From Bacteroidales bacterium (GTDB lineage Bacteria > Bacteroidota > Bacteroidia > Bacteroidales > VadinHA17): a stretch of 64,000 nt of DNA. The notes under the pieces were generated by a model, which worked only from the letters and a program-made list of their open reading frames with translations, did no database searches and had not been told where the DNA came from. The stretch's first letter is position 1; each line of letters opens with the position of its first letter. The position numbers were made by a program, and so were the translations under genes. The stretch covers positions 283,936 through 347,935 of the forward strand of contig JARGFQ010000002.1 in NCBI GenBank assembly GCA_029210565.1, in the 5' to 3' direction. This document shows, one piece after another, positions 27,695 through 35,890 of the stretch.

Positions 27695-28936
27695 ATGTTC
27701 CGTCAATTTGATCCGGTAATGACTGTTAGGGAGTTTCTGACGAATCTGGGCCTGTCGGCCGGGACTGTCTCATGGGTCAGCACACTCCTGCTGGTGCTGG
27801 CGGTTGCCATTGTTGCATGGCTCTCGATGATCTTCACACGGGCCACTATAGTAAGAGTATTCTCCGTAATTGTGAAGCGGACCCGGTCGCCTTATGACGA
27901 CAAATTCCTCGCAACCAAAATGTTCCGCAATTTCGCGCTGATTGTTCCGGGTGTGCTGGTTTGGCAGATGGCTTCTATGATGCTAAGGGAGAGCCCGGGA
28001 TGGCTCAGTTTTGTGCAGAAATCCTCCGCACTCTATATCGTTGTTTTTGTTACTCTCACCCTCAGCTCCTTCATTGAAGGGTGGCATCAGGTATGGCTAT
28101 CACATCCGATTTCGAGGGGAAGGTCTATAAAACCGTATGTGCAGGTGGCGAAGGTGCTGGTAATGTTTACCGGCATACTGGCGGCAGTGTCGGTGCTTTT
28201 CAGGATGTCGCTGGGAAATGTGGTAACCGGTCTTGGTGTTGCCACTGCCGTGCTTGCTCTCATTTTTAAGGATACAATCCTCGGCCTCGTAGCCAGCGTA
28301 CAGCTTGCCGGCAATAACATGATCAAACTCGGTGACTGGATTACTATTCCCGGCAGAAACGTCGACGGAACGGTGATTGATATGACACTCTATACCGTCA
28401 AGGTTGAGAACTTTGACAAGACGATCCTTACCGTTCCTACCTATGCCCTGGTGTCGGAGTCATTCCAGAACTGGAGGGGCATGGAGGATGCCGGGGTGAG
28501 AAGGATCAAGAGGGAGATAAGGATCGATGTCAGGTCAATATCATTTTTGACTCCCGGGCTCCTGGAGGAGATTGCCAGGATGCCGCTGACAGCCGGATGG
28601 TTAGAGGCAAACAGGGACTCCATAGAGGCTGTGAAAAGGGGGGAAACAACATCTCTGACCAACCTGCACGCCTTCAGGGCCTACATGGTGGGATACCTCC
28701 GGAACCATATCAATATCGATACACGGATGCCGATAATGGTGCGCGACATGCCATCGACCGACACCGGTCTGCCGGTGGAGATCTATTGCTTCAGCAAGAT
28801 CCATTCGTGGGTTCCGTACGAGGGAGTCCAGTCGGATGTCATAGATTATACCTATGCTGTTGTAACCCGGTTCGGGCTGAGGCCTTACCAGAGCCCGGCA
28901 GGCAGCGATCTTGAAATTTTAAAACCACACAGATAA
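27695..28936 (+). CDS. MscS-family mechanosensitive channel (YbdG-like)
   Basis: The 413-residue inner-membrane protein has about five helices (around 25-45, 80-100, 115-135, 155-175 and 180-205). The pore-lining helix NVVTGLGVATAVLALIFKDTILGL runs straight into the MscS beta domain (VQLAGNNMIKLGDWITIPGRNVDGTVIDMTLYTVKVENFDKTILTVPTY). The extended C-terminal part after the beta domain fits the YbdG/MscM-like branch more than the short MscS. It opens when membrane tension rises. It is 12 bp upstream of the transaldolase gene, so the two are probably cotranscribed, although no functional link is obvious. Confidence 0.9.
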   Translation: MFRQFDPVMTVREFLTNLGLSAGTVSWVSTLLLVLAVAIVAWLSMIFTRATIVRVFSVIVKRTRSPYDDKFLATKMFRNFALIVPGVLVWQMASMMLRESPGWLSFVQKSSALYIVVFVTLTLSSFIEGWHQVWLSHPISRGRSIKPYVQVAKVLVMFTGILAAVSVLFRMSLGNVVTGLGVATAVLALIFKDTILGLVASVQLAGNNMIKLGDWITIPGRNVDGTVIDMTLYTVKVENFDKTILTVPTYALVSESFQNWRGMEDAGVRRIKREIRIDVRSISFLTPGLLEEIARMPLTAGWLEANRDSIEAVKRGETTSLTNLHAFRAYMVGYLRNHINIDTRMPIMVRDMPSTDTGLPVEIYCFSKIHSWVPYEGVQSDVIDYTYAVVTRFGLRPYQSPAGSDLEILKPHR

Positions 28937-28948
28937 ACCTTACATCTC

Positions 28949-30187
28949 ATGAAGCACGTTTACCAAGAGAAGCTTGCAGCATTTATCAGATCAGATATCA
29001 ATGATTCTCCCGTTCCTCCCAGGTATGATCCATTCTGGCAGGCGCTGCACTCAACCGGTACGGAACTCTGGCTCGACACCGGAGACATGGACGAGGCAGA
29101 GGCCAACTGGACCGCTGAGATGACTGCGCTCACAACTAATAACACACTGATAAACAATGAGATACAAAAAGGAATCTATGACGGTTTTGTCCCCGGGGCA
29201 CTGGAGATTGTGCAGGATCTCCCTTCCGGTGAACAGGTAAAGGAGATTGCCTTTATCCTGAATGCACGTCACGGATTGCGCCTGGCGAAGAAGTTCGGGG
29301 GCATGGTGAGTGTGGAGCTGCACACTGACACGGCGTATGATATCGACGCTATCGTCTCGTACGGACTCCGCTACAGGGAATTATGTCCCGAACAGTTCAT
29401 AGTGAAGGTGCCCTATACTCCCGAGGGACTCATAGGCGCGCGCAGGCTTCGTGAGCAGGGTGTCAGGATTAACTTCACTCTTGAATTCAGTGCCAGGCAG
29501 AATGCACTGGTCACCCTTGTTGCCAGGCCTGACTACCTGAATGTTTTCCTTGGCAGGATTGGGGCGTTCATCGCCGACAACGGCATTGGAGACGGTACCG
29601 GTGCGGGTGAGAACGCGGTGCTGCACTCCCAGACCTGGGTCACCCGTCTCTCGGCGGAGAACAGGTGGAAGACCAGGCAGATAGCTGCCAGCCTGAGAAA
29701 TTACACCCAGTTGGAGCTGCTTGCCGGTACTGATGTGTTCACCATGCCGCCAAAGGTGGCTGCTGCAGGCAGGAAGCAACTCACCGGTCTCTTCGACAGC
29801 AGGATTGGTAGACACTATGATGTTCCGCTTAGCAGCGATGCGGCAGGATTGGCTATTGAGAAGTTCTGGGAGGTGCCCAGGGAGGTAATTGATTTCGGAC
29901 GCTCGCTCAACAGGCAGATGCCGTCCACGGGTGAGCAGCTGGTGGCACGGGCCCATGAGGCAGGACTGGGCGACATGTTCCCACGTATGAGCAGCGAGGA
30001 AAATGAACGTATAGCTGCCGAGAGCAAGATACCGGTACTGTCATCGTGGAGGGAGCGTATAGTCTCGGGTGAGCTGGCGCCGGATACTCTTCTCACACTT
30101 GCGGGCATAGCCTCATTCACCGCCGATCAGCGGCAACTGGATGACCGGATAAGGGGGATTATTAAGTCGGAAGGTCGGAAGGTCTGA
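28949..30187 (+). CDS. transaldolase-family protein
   Basis: The protein has 412 residues. LWLDTGDMDEAEANW and the later TNNTLINNEIQ are the strand-1 and strand-2 regions of the transaldolase barrel. KVPYTPEGLIGARRL contains the Lys expected to form the Schiff base, and GVRINFTLEFSARQ and YLNVFLGRIGAF follow in family order. Classical enzymes transfer dihydroxyacetone units in the pentose phosphate pathway. This one is longer (usual short forms about 215-220, long forms about 320-380). Its extra C-terminal part of some 100 residues is mostly helical, so the exact substrate is uncertain. It is second gene after mscS. Confidence 0.8.
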   Translation: MKHVYQEKLAAFIRSDINDSPVPPRYDPFWQALHSTGTELWLDTGDMDEAEANWTAEMTALTTNNTLINNEIQKGIYDGFVPGALEIVQDLPSGEQVKEIAFILNARHGLRLAKKFGGMVSVELHTDTAYDIDAIVSYGLRYRELCPEQFIVKVPYTPEGLIGARRLREQGVRINFTLEFSARQNALVTLVARPDYLNVFLGRIGAFIADNGIGDGTGAGENAVLHSQTWVTRLSAENRWKTRQIAASLRNYTQLELLAGTDVFTMPPKVAAAGRKQLTGLFDSRIGRHYDVPLSSDAAGLAIEKFWEVPREVIDFGRSLNRQMPSTGEQLVARAHEAGLGDMFPRMSSEENERIAAESKIPVLSSWRERIVSGELAPDTLLTLAGIASFTADQRQLDDRIRGIIKSEGRKV

Positions 30188-30461
30188 AGGTCCTTAAAAT
30201 CGAAAGTCTCCCTCCTCCGCCACATCCTACGTTAAAACTACGGACTGCGTCCTGCGTAGCGGACTTCGTCCGTCGGAGTCGGATGTCGAATAAGGTTTCG
30301 GACTGCGTCCGTCGGAGTCGGAGGGCAGGAAAGTCACAATTCCATAAAGTCTGAATGCTTTGCTCTCCGTATCTGCATAGCGGAGGAGGAGAGTCGAAAA
30401 CACTGACAGCCTCACAGATTAACTGCCTGACTATCAATTTTTGATTCTTAACCCTTAATTC
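30188..30461. repeat. intergenic GGACTGCGTCC-type repeats
   Basis: A 24-bp unit built from CGGACTTCGTCCG and TCGGAGTCGGA occurs at 30260-30283 and again, with one change, at 30299-30322. A partial copy lies at 30241-30256. The core GGACTnCGTCC is palindromic. The flanks carry GGTCGGAAGGTCTGAAGGTC (near 30171-30191) and CTCCTCCGC words. No gene was seen. Open frames here on the minus strand are built from these repeats. Confidence 0.7.
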
Positions 30462-31214
30462 TTAATTCCTTGAACCCCCTCTCTGCCGGACAACCTCGTA
30501 CAAGAGAATGCCTGCCGAGACAGAAACGTTGAGAGATTCAATTACTCCTGTTATGGGTATTGACACCTGCAGGTCAGACATCTCAGTCAGTTTTGGGCTG
30601 ATGCCTTTATCTTCCGAGCCGAGTATCAATACCGCCGGTCCTGTAAGATCGGCAGATGATGCCTTTGTCTGTGCCTTTTCAGTGGCTGACACTGCTTTCA
30701 CTCCCGACTCCTTAAGAAAGGTAAGGCATCTGGTCAGGCTTTTGACCCTGCATACGGGGAAGGTGCTGAGAGCACCTGCCGAGGCCTTAACGGCGTCGGG
30801 CGATATCCTTGCCGAGTTCTTTTCCGCGATGATGACGGCATCTGCTCCGAAGCAGGAGGCGGATCGAACGATGGCTCCGAAGTTGCGCACATCGGTCACA
30901 CCGTCGAGCATCAGCAGCAGCGGAACCCTGCCCTCCTCATAGATACGGGGAAGGATGGCTTCAATATCCTGAAACTCTACTGCCGACAGCCAGGCGATCA
31001 CTCCCTGGTGGTTCTTGCGTGTTATGCTGTCGAGCTTCTCCGGCGGCACCACCTGCCAGGGGACACTCATCTCCGTTACCACCTTCATCAGTTCGTGGTA
31101 TGACCCGCCGTGCAGTCCGCGCCGCACCAGGAGGCGGTCGATCTGCCTGCCGCCCCTGATCGCCTCCAGGACCGGGTGCATTCCAAAGATGAACTCCTTT
31201 TCGCTGTACATCAT
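30462..31214 (-). CDS. rlmB: 23S rRNA (guanosine-2'-O-)-methyltransferase, RlmB type
   Basis: The 250-residue SpoU-family enzyme uses S-adenosylmethionine and a knotted fold. An N-terminal substrate-binding part (FIFGMHPVLEAIRGGRQIDRLLV) is followed by the three family motifs: LDGVTDVRNFGAIVRSA, LILGSEDKGIS and IESLNVSVSAGILLYEV. RlmB methylates G2251 in the ribosomal P loop; the closest paralogues methylate tRNA Gm18, so the site is inferred. The ATG at 31214 overlaps the stop of the GWxTD gene (ATGA), so it is the last gene of a four-gene minus-strand operon. Confidence 0.92.
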   Translation of the reverse strand: MMYSEKEFIFGMHPVLEAIRGGRQIDRLLVRRGLHGGSYHELMKVVTEMSVPWQVVPPEKLDSITRKNHQGVIAWLSAVEFQDIEAILPRIYEEGRVPLLLMLDGVTDVRNFGAIVRSASCFGADAVIIAEKNSARISPDAVKASAGALSTFPVCRVKSLTRCLTFLKESGVKAVSATEKAQTKASSADLTGPAVLILGSEDKGISPKLTEMSDLQVSIPITGVIESLNVSVSAGILLYEVVRQRGGSRN

Positions 31215-32551
31215 TGCAGCTCCTCCGGGTTATCAAGTCTGAAAATTTTGCCTTCGCGCCAGCGCGCCACCGCTATATCCCAGTAGCTGATGGGGGTGCC
31301 AGCCCTGTTAAGCACGAAGTGATTGTCCGAAAAGAGATTCCTCTCCTTCCGGAAGTTGAACCAGAGGTACTGCTCCTCGAAGGTGTAACGTGATCCCCAG
31401 CGACTCTTCACCGGAGGCTTCCTGAAGCCCCAGCTCTCACCTTCGGCGTTCTTGTACACCTTGTCGGGTGGACCGTAGATGATGTAGATCATCCCCCTGT
31501 CCGTCAGCCAGCCGGGTTTGTAGGAGCTGAAATAGTAATTTGAGAATAGTGTCCGGTTGTAGTAGATCCTTATCAGCTCCTTCGATCTTTCTATGCTGCC
31601 GCCGGTGCGGTCAAGCCAGAAGTGGTCGAGCGCCAGCTTGGGCTTCACGGAGGTAAGCATGGTATCGAGCTCCTCGGGGGTGGCGAGATAGGCCAGCGGA
31701 GGTATCATGGTTTCGGGGGCATTCATGGAGGGGTGATCGAGTCCGAAGTTGAAGAGCACGAGTCCTTCCCGTATTAGGCTGTCAACCGAGAACATGTAGA
31801 TACCCCGGGCAGGAAGCATCACAGGCAGTGTGTCAGAGATGGCCAGGGGCACTATCCTCTCCGGCTCGGGCGCCATGGTTACCTCGGGAAGTATTGTCGA
31901 TGGTGCGGGAGGCTTCTCTTTTACCACACTGTAGTAGAAAAGCCACAGGGTGTCAGGCTGAAGTGCGGGACTGATGATGTTGAAGTACTGGTCCTGCCTT
32001 ACCACGTTACTGTGAATCTCATTCTTGCTGAAGTGATCCCTGATCTTATAGTTATGTTTACTGTATCTGCCTGTACGCTCAAAATCGGCGAAGGTCTGCA
32101 GTGTCCGCTGCCTTATCAGGTCAATTACCTTTATCTCTGCCGTGTATGAGTTGCCATCAACGGTCTTCAGGGGTATATGGAAGGCATATTCACCGCCGAC
32201 TTCCTCGCGGTGTATATCATACTTGTAACGGGCTGTGTCGGCCAGCACACCCCCCAGTGTGTTGTTGAACAGTCGCACGGATACAAGTATGGAGGCCATC
32301 GGCACTCCTTCAGGGTTTGCCTGGGAGAAGTAGAGTTCTCCCCTGCGAATGGCTACCGTCAGCAGCGATGTCTCCTCATCCTTGTTGAAGACAGAGATAT
32401 GGGGGGTGAAGACATTCCTTGCCGGGTTGTAGATATATGACATATCCTTGGTGTCGGTCGCGTTCTGCGTCACCGAGCATGACCAGGTGAGCGATGCGAT
32501 TATCACCGCCGTGAGGAGTGCTGTTGTTCTGTTTTTCAGGGGCCTTGCCAT
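31211..32551 (-). CDS. GWxTD-domain lipoprotein
   Basis: The protein has 446 residues. The signal peptide ends LTWSC, with the acylated Cys at about residue 25. The middle is beta-rich. The GWxTD signature is present as KPGWLTDRGMIYIIYGPPDKVYKNAEGESW at about residues 345-375, with the preceding FWLDRTGG and the following YLWFNF. Proteins with this domain are common in Bacteroidota and related phyla. Their function is not established. It lies 21 bp after the thioesterase gene and overlaps rlmB. Confidence 0.88.
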   Translation of the reverse strand: MARPLKNRTTALLTAVIIASLTWSCSVTQNATDTKDMSYIYNPARNVFTPHISVFNKDEETSLLTVAIRRGELYFSQANPEGVPMASILVSVRLFNNTLGGVLADTARYKYDIHREEVGGEYAFHIPLKTVDGNSYTAEIKVIDLIRQRTLQTFADFERTGRYSKHNYKIRDHFSKNEIHSNVVRQDQYFNIISPALQPDTLWLFYYSVVKEKPPAPSTILPEVTMAPEPERIVPLAISDTLPVMLPARGIYMFSVDSLIREGLVLFNFGLDHPSMNAPETMIPPLAYLATPEELDTMLTSVKPKLALDHFWLDRTGGSIERSKELIRIYYNRTLFSNYYFSSYKPGWLTDRGMIYIIYGPPDKVYKNAEGESWGFRKPPVKSRWGSRYTFEEQYLWFNFRKERNLFSDNHFVLNRAGTPISYWDIAVARWREGKIFRLDNPEELQ

Positions 32552-32572
32552 GGCATAAAGTTAATAAAGATT

Positions 32573-33328
32573 TCAAAGCCTGTTCTCTTGCCAGCTCATC
32601 CTAAGCTGGCAGAGCTCAGAGTCGTCACTCTCCCTCCTTACCGAGTGGATGAATGCTGTTGTGTCATCAGCAGAGGAGGCGGTGATGATCTTGATGTTTT
32701 CTCCCAGGTGTCCCTCCTGGATATAATTCACCTCAATGGTGTCAGGGGTGTGTGTGCCCAGGAACTCCGGTTCATAGCAGTTGATGGCCCAGTAAACATA
32801 TCGTGCATTGTTGACATGGCTGTTGACGTCGATGTCGTCAAGCATCACCCTGAGTCCGGTGATACGGTGATCTCCTGCCGGCAGGGGCGGAACCTTTCTG
32901 GCGTTGGTGCCGAGTGCTTTCTTCTCCGGGAAGAGCATGTTCAGGTTCGCCAGGGCTCTGTCGGGCCGCTGAGCCTTCCGGGTGTGGTAATCGACTATCA
33001 CCCATGATGATGATGCACCTGCCAGCCTGTTGCCGGAGGCATCATACATCTCCAGGTCGCGGAGGGCATATATCAGGTCGGTGCCGCGCGGCCACGTGCG
33101 CAGCGTCAGCTCCTCCAGCGCCAGGGGGAGACGTTCCACCTTCACAATCATTCTTGACAGTGCCCAGAAAGTGCCGTCATTCATCAGGTTGTCGCGGCCC
33201 CATCCCAGCTCGTTGGCATGTCTCCCCGCCAGGTCCTCGAAGAAGCTGAACATGGCACCGGGACTGAGTCTGCCGGTGATGTCGGTGTTGAAGAAGTTAA
33301 CGGGGTAGTTCCTTTCAAATGTTATCAT
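32573..33328 (-). CDS. acyl-ACP thioesterase
   Basis: The 251-residue protein is a double hot-dog enzyme that releases fatty acids from acyl carrier protein. The first hot-dog has NTDITGRLSPGAMFSFFEDLAGRHANELG and the second has VNSHVNNARYVYWAINCYEPEFL, containing the Asn-His pair used in catalysis by the plant FatA/FatB-like family, with a Cys/Glu further on. Length is normal. The ATG at 33328 overlaps the 3' end of the ABC-F gene by 14 bp, and the GWxTD gene follows after 21 bp. Confidence 0.9.
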   Translation of the reverse strand: MITFERNYPVNFFNTDITGRLSPGAMFSFFEDLAGRHANELGWGRDNLMNDGTFWALSRMIVKVERLPLALEELTLRTWPRGTDLIYALRDLEMYDASGNRLAGASSSWVIVDYHTRKAQRPDRALANLNMLFPEKKALGTNARKVPPLPAGDHRITGLRVMLDDIDVNSHVNNARYVYWAINCYEPEFLGTHTPDTIEVNYIQEGHLGENIKIITASSADDTTAFIHSVRRESDDSELCQLRMSWQENRL

Positions 33329-35663
33329 TGTCGTTCATGTATTCTGTCATGAAGGCCTCAAGCTCACTGTGGGCCTCTTCCCATCTCTGCATGAGATCCT
33401 CCAGCTTCATCTTCCTCTCCTCGTAGAGGCTGAAGAATGACGGGTCATTCATTGCGCTGCTGTCTCCTGCAGCAATCAGGGCATCCATTTCCGCTATCTC
33501 CTTCTCCGTCTCTGTTATCTCCGTCTCCCACTTTTCGTTCTCTCTCCGCAGTCTTCGGTAGACTCGCTCGGTCTCCTTTTTCTCAAGGTAGAGCATCTTG
33601 CTGCTCTGCGGTGAAGATTGCAGGCTGCTTGCTGCTGTGGCCGGTACGGCTTCATTCTCCTGCGATGATTCCGGCTTTGCCGCCCTGTTACCCCCGGCCC
33701 TGCTGCCCGCCGTTTTTCCATTCGGCAGGGGGGATGATTTCGTCTTTCTGTTGCCTGCCGCACTTGCACCGCCGTCCGCCGTGCCTGGTTTGCTGCCTGG
33801 TGCGCCGGCTTTGCTGTCTGCTGCTCCCCGTCTGCCACCTGCCGCACTTGCTCCGCCGCCCGCCGTGCCTGCCTTGCTGCCTGCTGTGCCCCGTCTGCTG
33901 CCCGCCGGACTTGCACTGCCGCCCGCCGGACTTGCACTGCCGCTCGCTGCTCCCGGTTTGCCGCCCTTTGCGCCTGCTCCTCTGCCGGCAGCACCCGTCG
34001 CCGTCCTGCTCTTTTTACCGCCGGGAGGGGATCTCATCTCAAGCTCCCTCAGTGATTCTATCTTCCTCGACCTGAGAAACTCAGCTATCCCCCCGAGGTG
34101 GGTCCTTATCTTCCTGTTGCGGAACTCGTACACCTTGTTCACCAGCCCGTCAAGAAAATCCCTGTCGTGGGAGACCACAATTAATGTGCCATCAAATTTG
34201 ATCAGCGCCTGCTTGAGTATCTCCTTCGAGCGTATGTCGAGATGGTTCGTGGGCTCATCGAGGAGAAGAAGGTTATAGGGCTCAAGCAGCAGCTGAACGA
34301 TGGCCAGCCTTGAGCGTTCGCCGCCGGACAGCACCTTTACCTTCTTGTCGATGTCGTCACCGTGGAAGAGGAAGGCGCCGAGGATATCACGCAGGCGTGT
34401 GCGTATGTCGCCCCGCGCTATATTGTCGACCGTCTCAAAGACTGTCAGCTCATCGTTGAGAAGCTCATCCTGGTTCTGCGCGAAGTAACCGACTGAAACA
34501 TTATGGCCTCTCTTTACCGTTCCCTCATGGTCAATCTGTCCGAGGATCATCCGGGCGAGGGTGGTCTTGCCCTCGCCGTTGCGACCGACGAAAGCCACCT
34601 TCTCACCCCTTTCTATCTTGAGGTCGATACTGTCAAGTACCAGGTGGTTACCGTAACGTTTGGAGGCCTCTTCGGCTTCCACGACCACTGTTCCCGAGCG
34701 CGGGGCGGGGGAGAAGCGTATGTTCATTGCCGATGTGTCCTCGTCTTCGATCTCTATACGGTCGAGCTTCTTCAGCTGTTTGATCTTGCTCTGCACCTGC
34801 ACCGCCTTGGTGGGCTTGTACCTGAACCGTTCAATGAACTTCTCGGTATCCCCGATCATCTTCTTCTGGTTACGATAGGCGGCTGTCTGCTGCTCGCGCC
34901 GTTCGCGCCGCAGCACCGTGTACTGTGTATAGGGCACCCTGTAGTCATATATCTTGCCGAGGCTGATCTCTACGGTACGACGGGTGACGTTGTCAAGGAA
35001 GGTGCGGTCATGTGAGACGAGTATCACCGCACCGGGGTAGGTCTCGAGAAAACCCTCGAGCCAGATAATAGACTCAATGTCGAGATGGTTTGTCGGCTCA
35101 TCAAGGAGTATCAGGTCAGGCTTACGCAGCAGTATCTTTGCCAGTTCGACCCTCATGCGCCAGCCGCCGCTGAGCTCCCGGGTGGGACGGTTGAACTCTT
35201 CGGGACTGAACCCGAGGCCAGCAAGGGTCTGTCCCGCCAGCGCCGTATAGTCGTTGCCGCCGAGCAGCTGGTGCCTCTCGCCGGCGCTATGGAGCCTGTC
35301 GCACAGATTGTGATAGCTCTCGCTCTCATAGTCGGTCCGTTCCGCTATCTCCCTCGTGACATCGGCGATCTCCTGTTCCAGGGCCCTGATCTCAGCAAAG
35401 GCAGTGAGGGTCTCCTCCATCACCGTGGTGGTGTCTGACACTGTCATCTGCTGTTCCAGGTAACCGACGGTGAGCTCACGCGGGCGTTCCACCGACCCGC
35501 TGGTGGGATCCTGCAATCCGGCGATGATCTTCATTAGGGTCGATTTGCCGGCGCCGTTCCTTCCCGTAAGGCCAATGCGCTCCTGGCGGGTTATGAGGAA
35601 TGAAACCTCATCTAGCAGGATAAAGCTGCCAAAGAGAACCGAAACATTGCTTACCGAGACCAT
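33315..35663 (-). CDS. ABC-F family ATPase with a long low-complexity linker
   Basis: The 782-residue cytoplasmic protein has two ABC domains and no membrane part. Domain 1 has Walker A GRNGAGKSTLMKI, signature LSGGWRMRVELAK and LLDEPTNHLD. Domain 2 has GRNGEGKTTLARMI, LSGGERSRLAIVQLL and LLDEPTNHLD. ABC-F proteins act on ribosomes to free stalled complexes or adjust peptide-bond formation. After domain 2, residues about 548-688 are almost only Gly, Ala, Ser, Arg, Lys and Pro, built from a minisatellite. The protein then ends in a charged coiled coil (about 690-782) like the usual C-terminal extension. Without the insert the length would be the normal roughly 640. It is the first gene of the ABC-F/thioesterase/GWxTD/rlmB operon. 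Confidence 0.92.
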   Translation of the reverse strand: MVSVSNVSVLFGSFILLDEVSFLITRQERIGLTGRNGAGKSTLMKIIAGLQDPTSGSVERPRELTVGYLEQQMTVSDTTTVMEETLTAFAEIRALEQEIADVTREIAERTDYESESYHNLCDRLHSAGERHQLLGGNDYTALAGQTLAGLGFSPEEFNRPTRELSGGWRMRVELAKILLRKPDLILLDEPTNHLDIESIIWLEGFLETYPGAVILVSHDRTFLDNVTRRTVEISLGKIYDYRVPYTQYTVLRRERREQQTAAYRNQKKMIGDTEKFIERFRYKPTKAVQVQSKIKQLKKLDRIEIEDEDTSAMNIRFSPAPRSGTVVVEAEEASKRYGNHLVLDSIDLKIERGEKVAFVGRNGEGKTTLARMILGQIDHEGTVKRGHNVSVGYFAQNQDELLNDELTVFETVDNIARGDIRTRLRDILGAFLFHGDDIDKKVKVLSGGERSRLAIVQLLLEPYNLLLLDEPTNHLDIRSKEILKQALIKFDGTLIVVSHDRDFLDGLVNKVYEFRNRKIRTHLGGIAEFLRSRKIESLRELEMRSPPGGKKSRTATGAAGRGAGAKGGKPGAASGSASPAGGSASPAGSRRGTAGSKAGTAGGGASAAGGRRGAADSKAGAPGSKPGTADGGASAAGNRKTKSSPLPNGKTAGSRAGGNRAAKPESSQENEAVPATAASSLQSSPQSSKMLYLEKKETERVYRRLRRENEKWETEITETEKEIAEMDALIAAGDSSAMNDPSFFSLYEERKMKLEDLMQRWEEAHSELEAFMTEYMNDNDNI
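33600..34022. repeat. minisatellite encoding the Ala/Gly/Ser linker of the ABC-F protein
   Basis: On the plus strand the region is a string of related GC-rich words built around TGCCGCCCGCCGGACTTGCA and GCTGCC. In protein these give recurring units such as GGSASPAGSRRGTAG, SKAGTAGGGASAAGGRRG and SKPGTADGGASAAGN. The units are degenerate and in frame. Expansion of a coding minisatellite explains the length. Confidence 0.75.
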
Positions 35664-35750
35664 CCGAAGGTGGATATTTGAGGGGCAAAGATAAAAAAAA
35701 GGTCCGTTGTCTCATCCCGCCCCCTGAGACTAACGCATGCCACCCAACTT

Positions 35751-35825
35751 TACCCCGTGGGGGTAATGGTATTGTAGCCCGGCGTATGTCCACGTAGCCG
35801 TACCCCGTGGGGGTTTAGGTATTGT
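35751..35825. repeat. two copies of a TACCCCGTGGGGGT repeat
   Basis: TACCCCGTGGGGGTnnnGGTATTGT occurs at 35751-35775 and 35801-35825, period 50 bp. TACCCC/GGGGTA is palindromic around GTG. It lies between the divergent ABC-F and lipase-like genes and probably belongs to the dispersed intergenic repeats. It may also form leader hairpins for the downstream gene at 35891. Confidence 0.65.
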
Positions 35826-35890
35826 CACCCCTCCGAAGCATACTCCATCCCGTTTATTTACGTTATTTTTGTATAAGCAATCCTAAAGTC

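Noticed and set aside
30162..30437. Minus-strand frames of 60-90 codons after the transaldolase gene
   Set aside because: They are translations of the intergenic repeat (repeated LRRT-type peptides) and not genes.
33437..34278. Long plus-strand open frames opposite the ABC-F gene
   Set aside because: They exist only because the Ala/Gly/Ser minisatellite leaves few stops in any frame. The products are Pro/Leu/Cys-rich junk.
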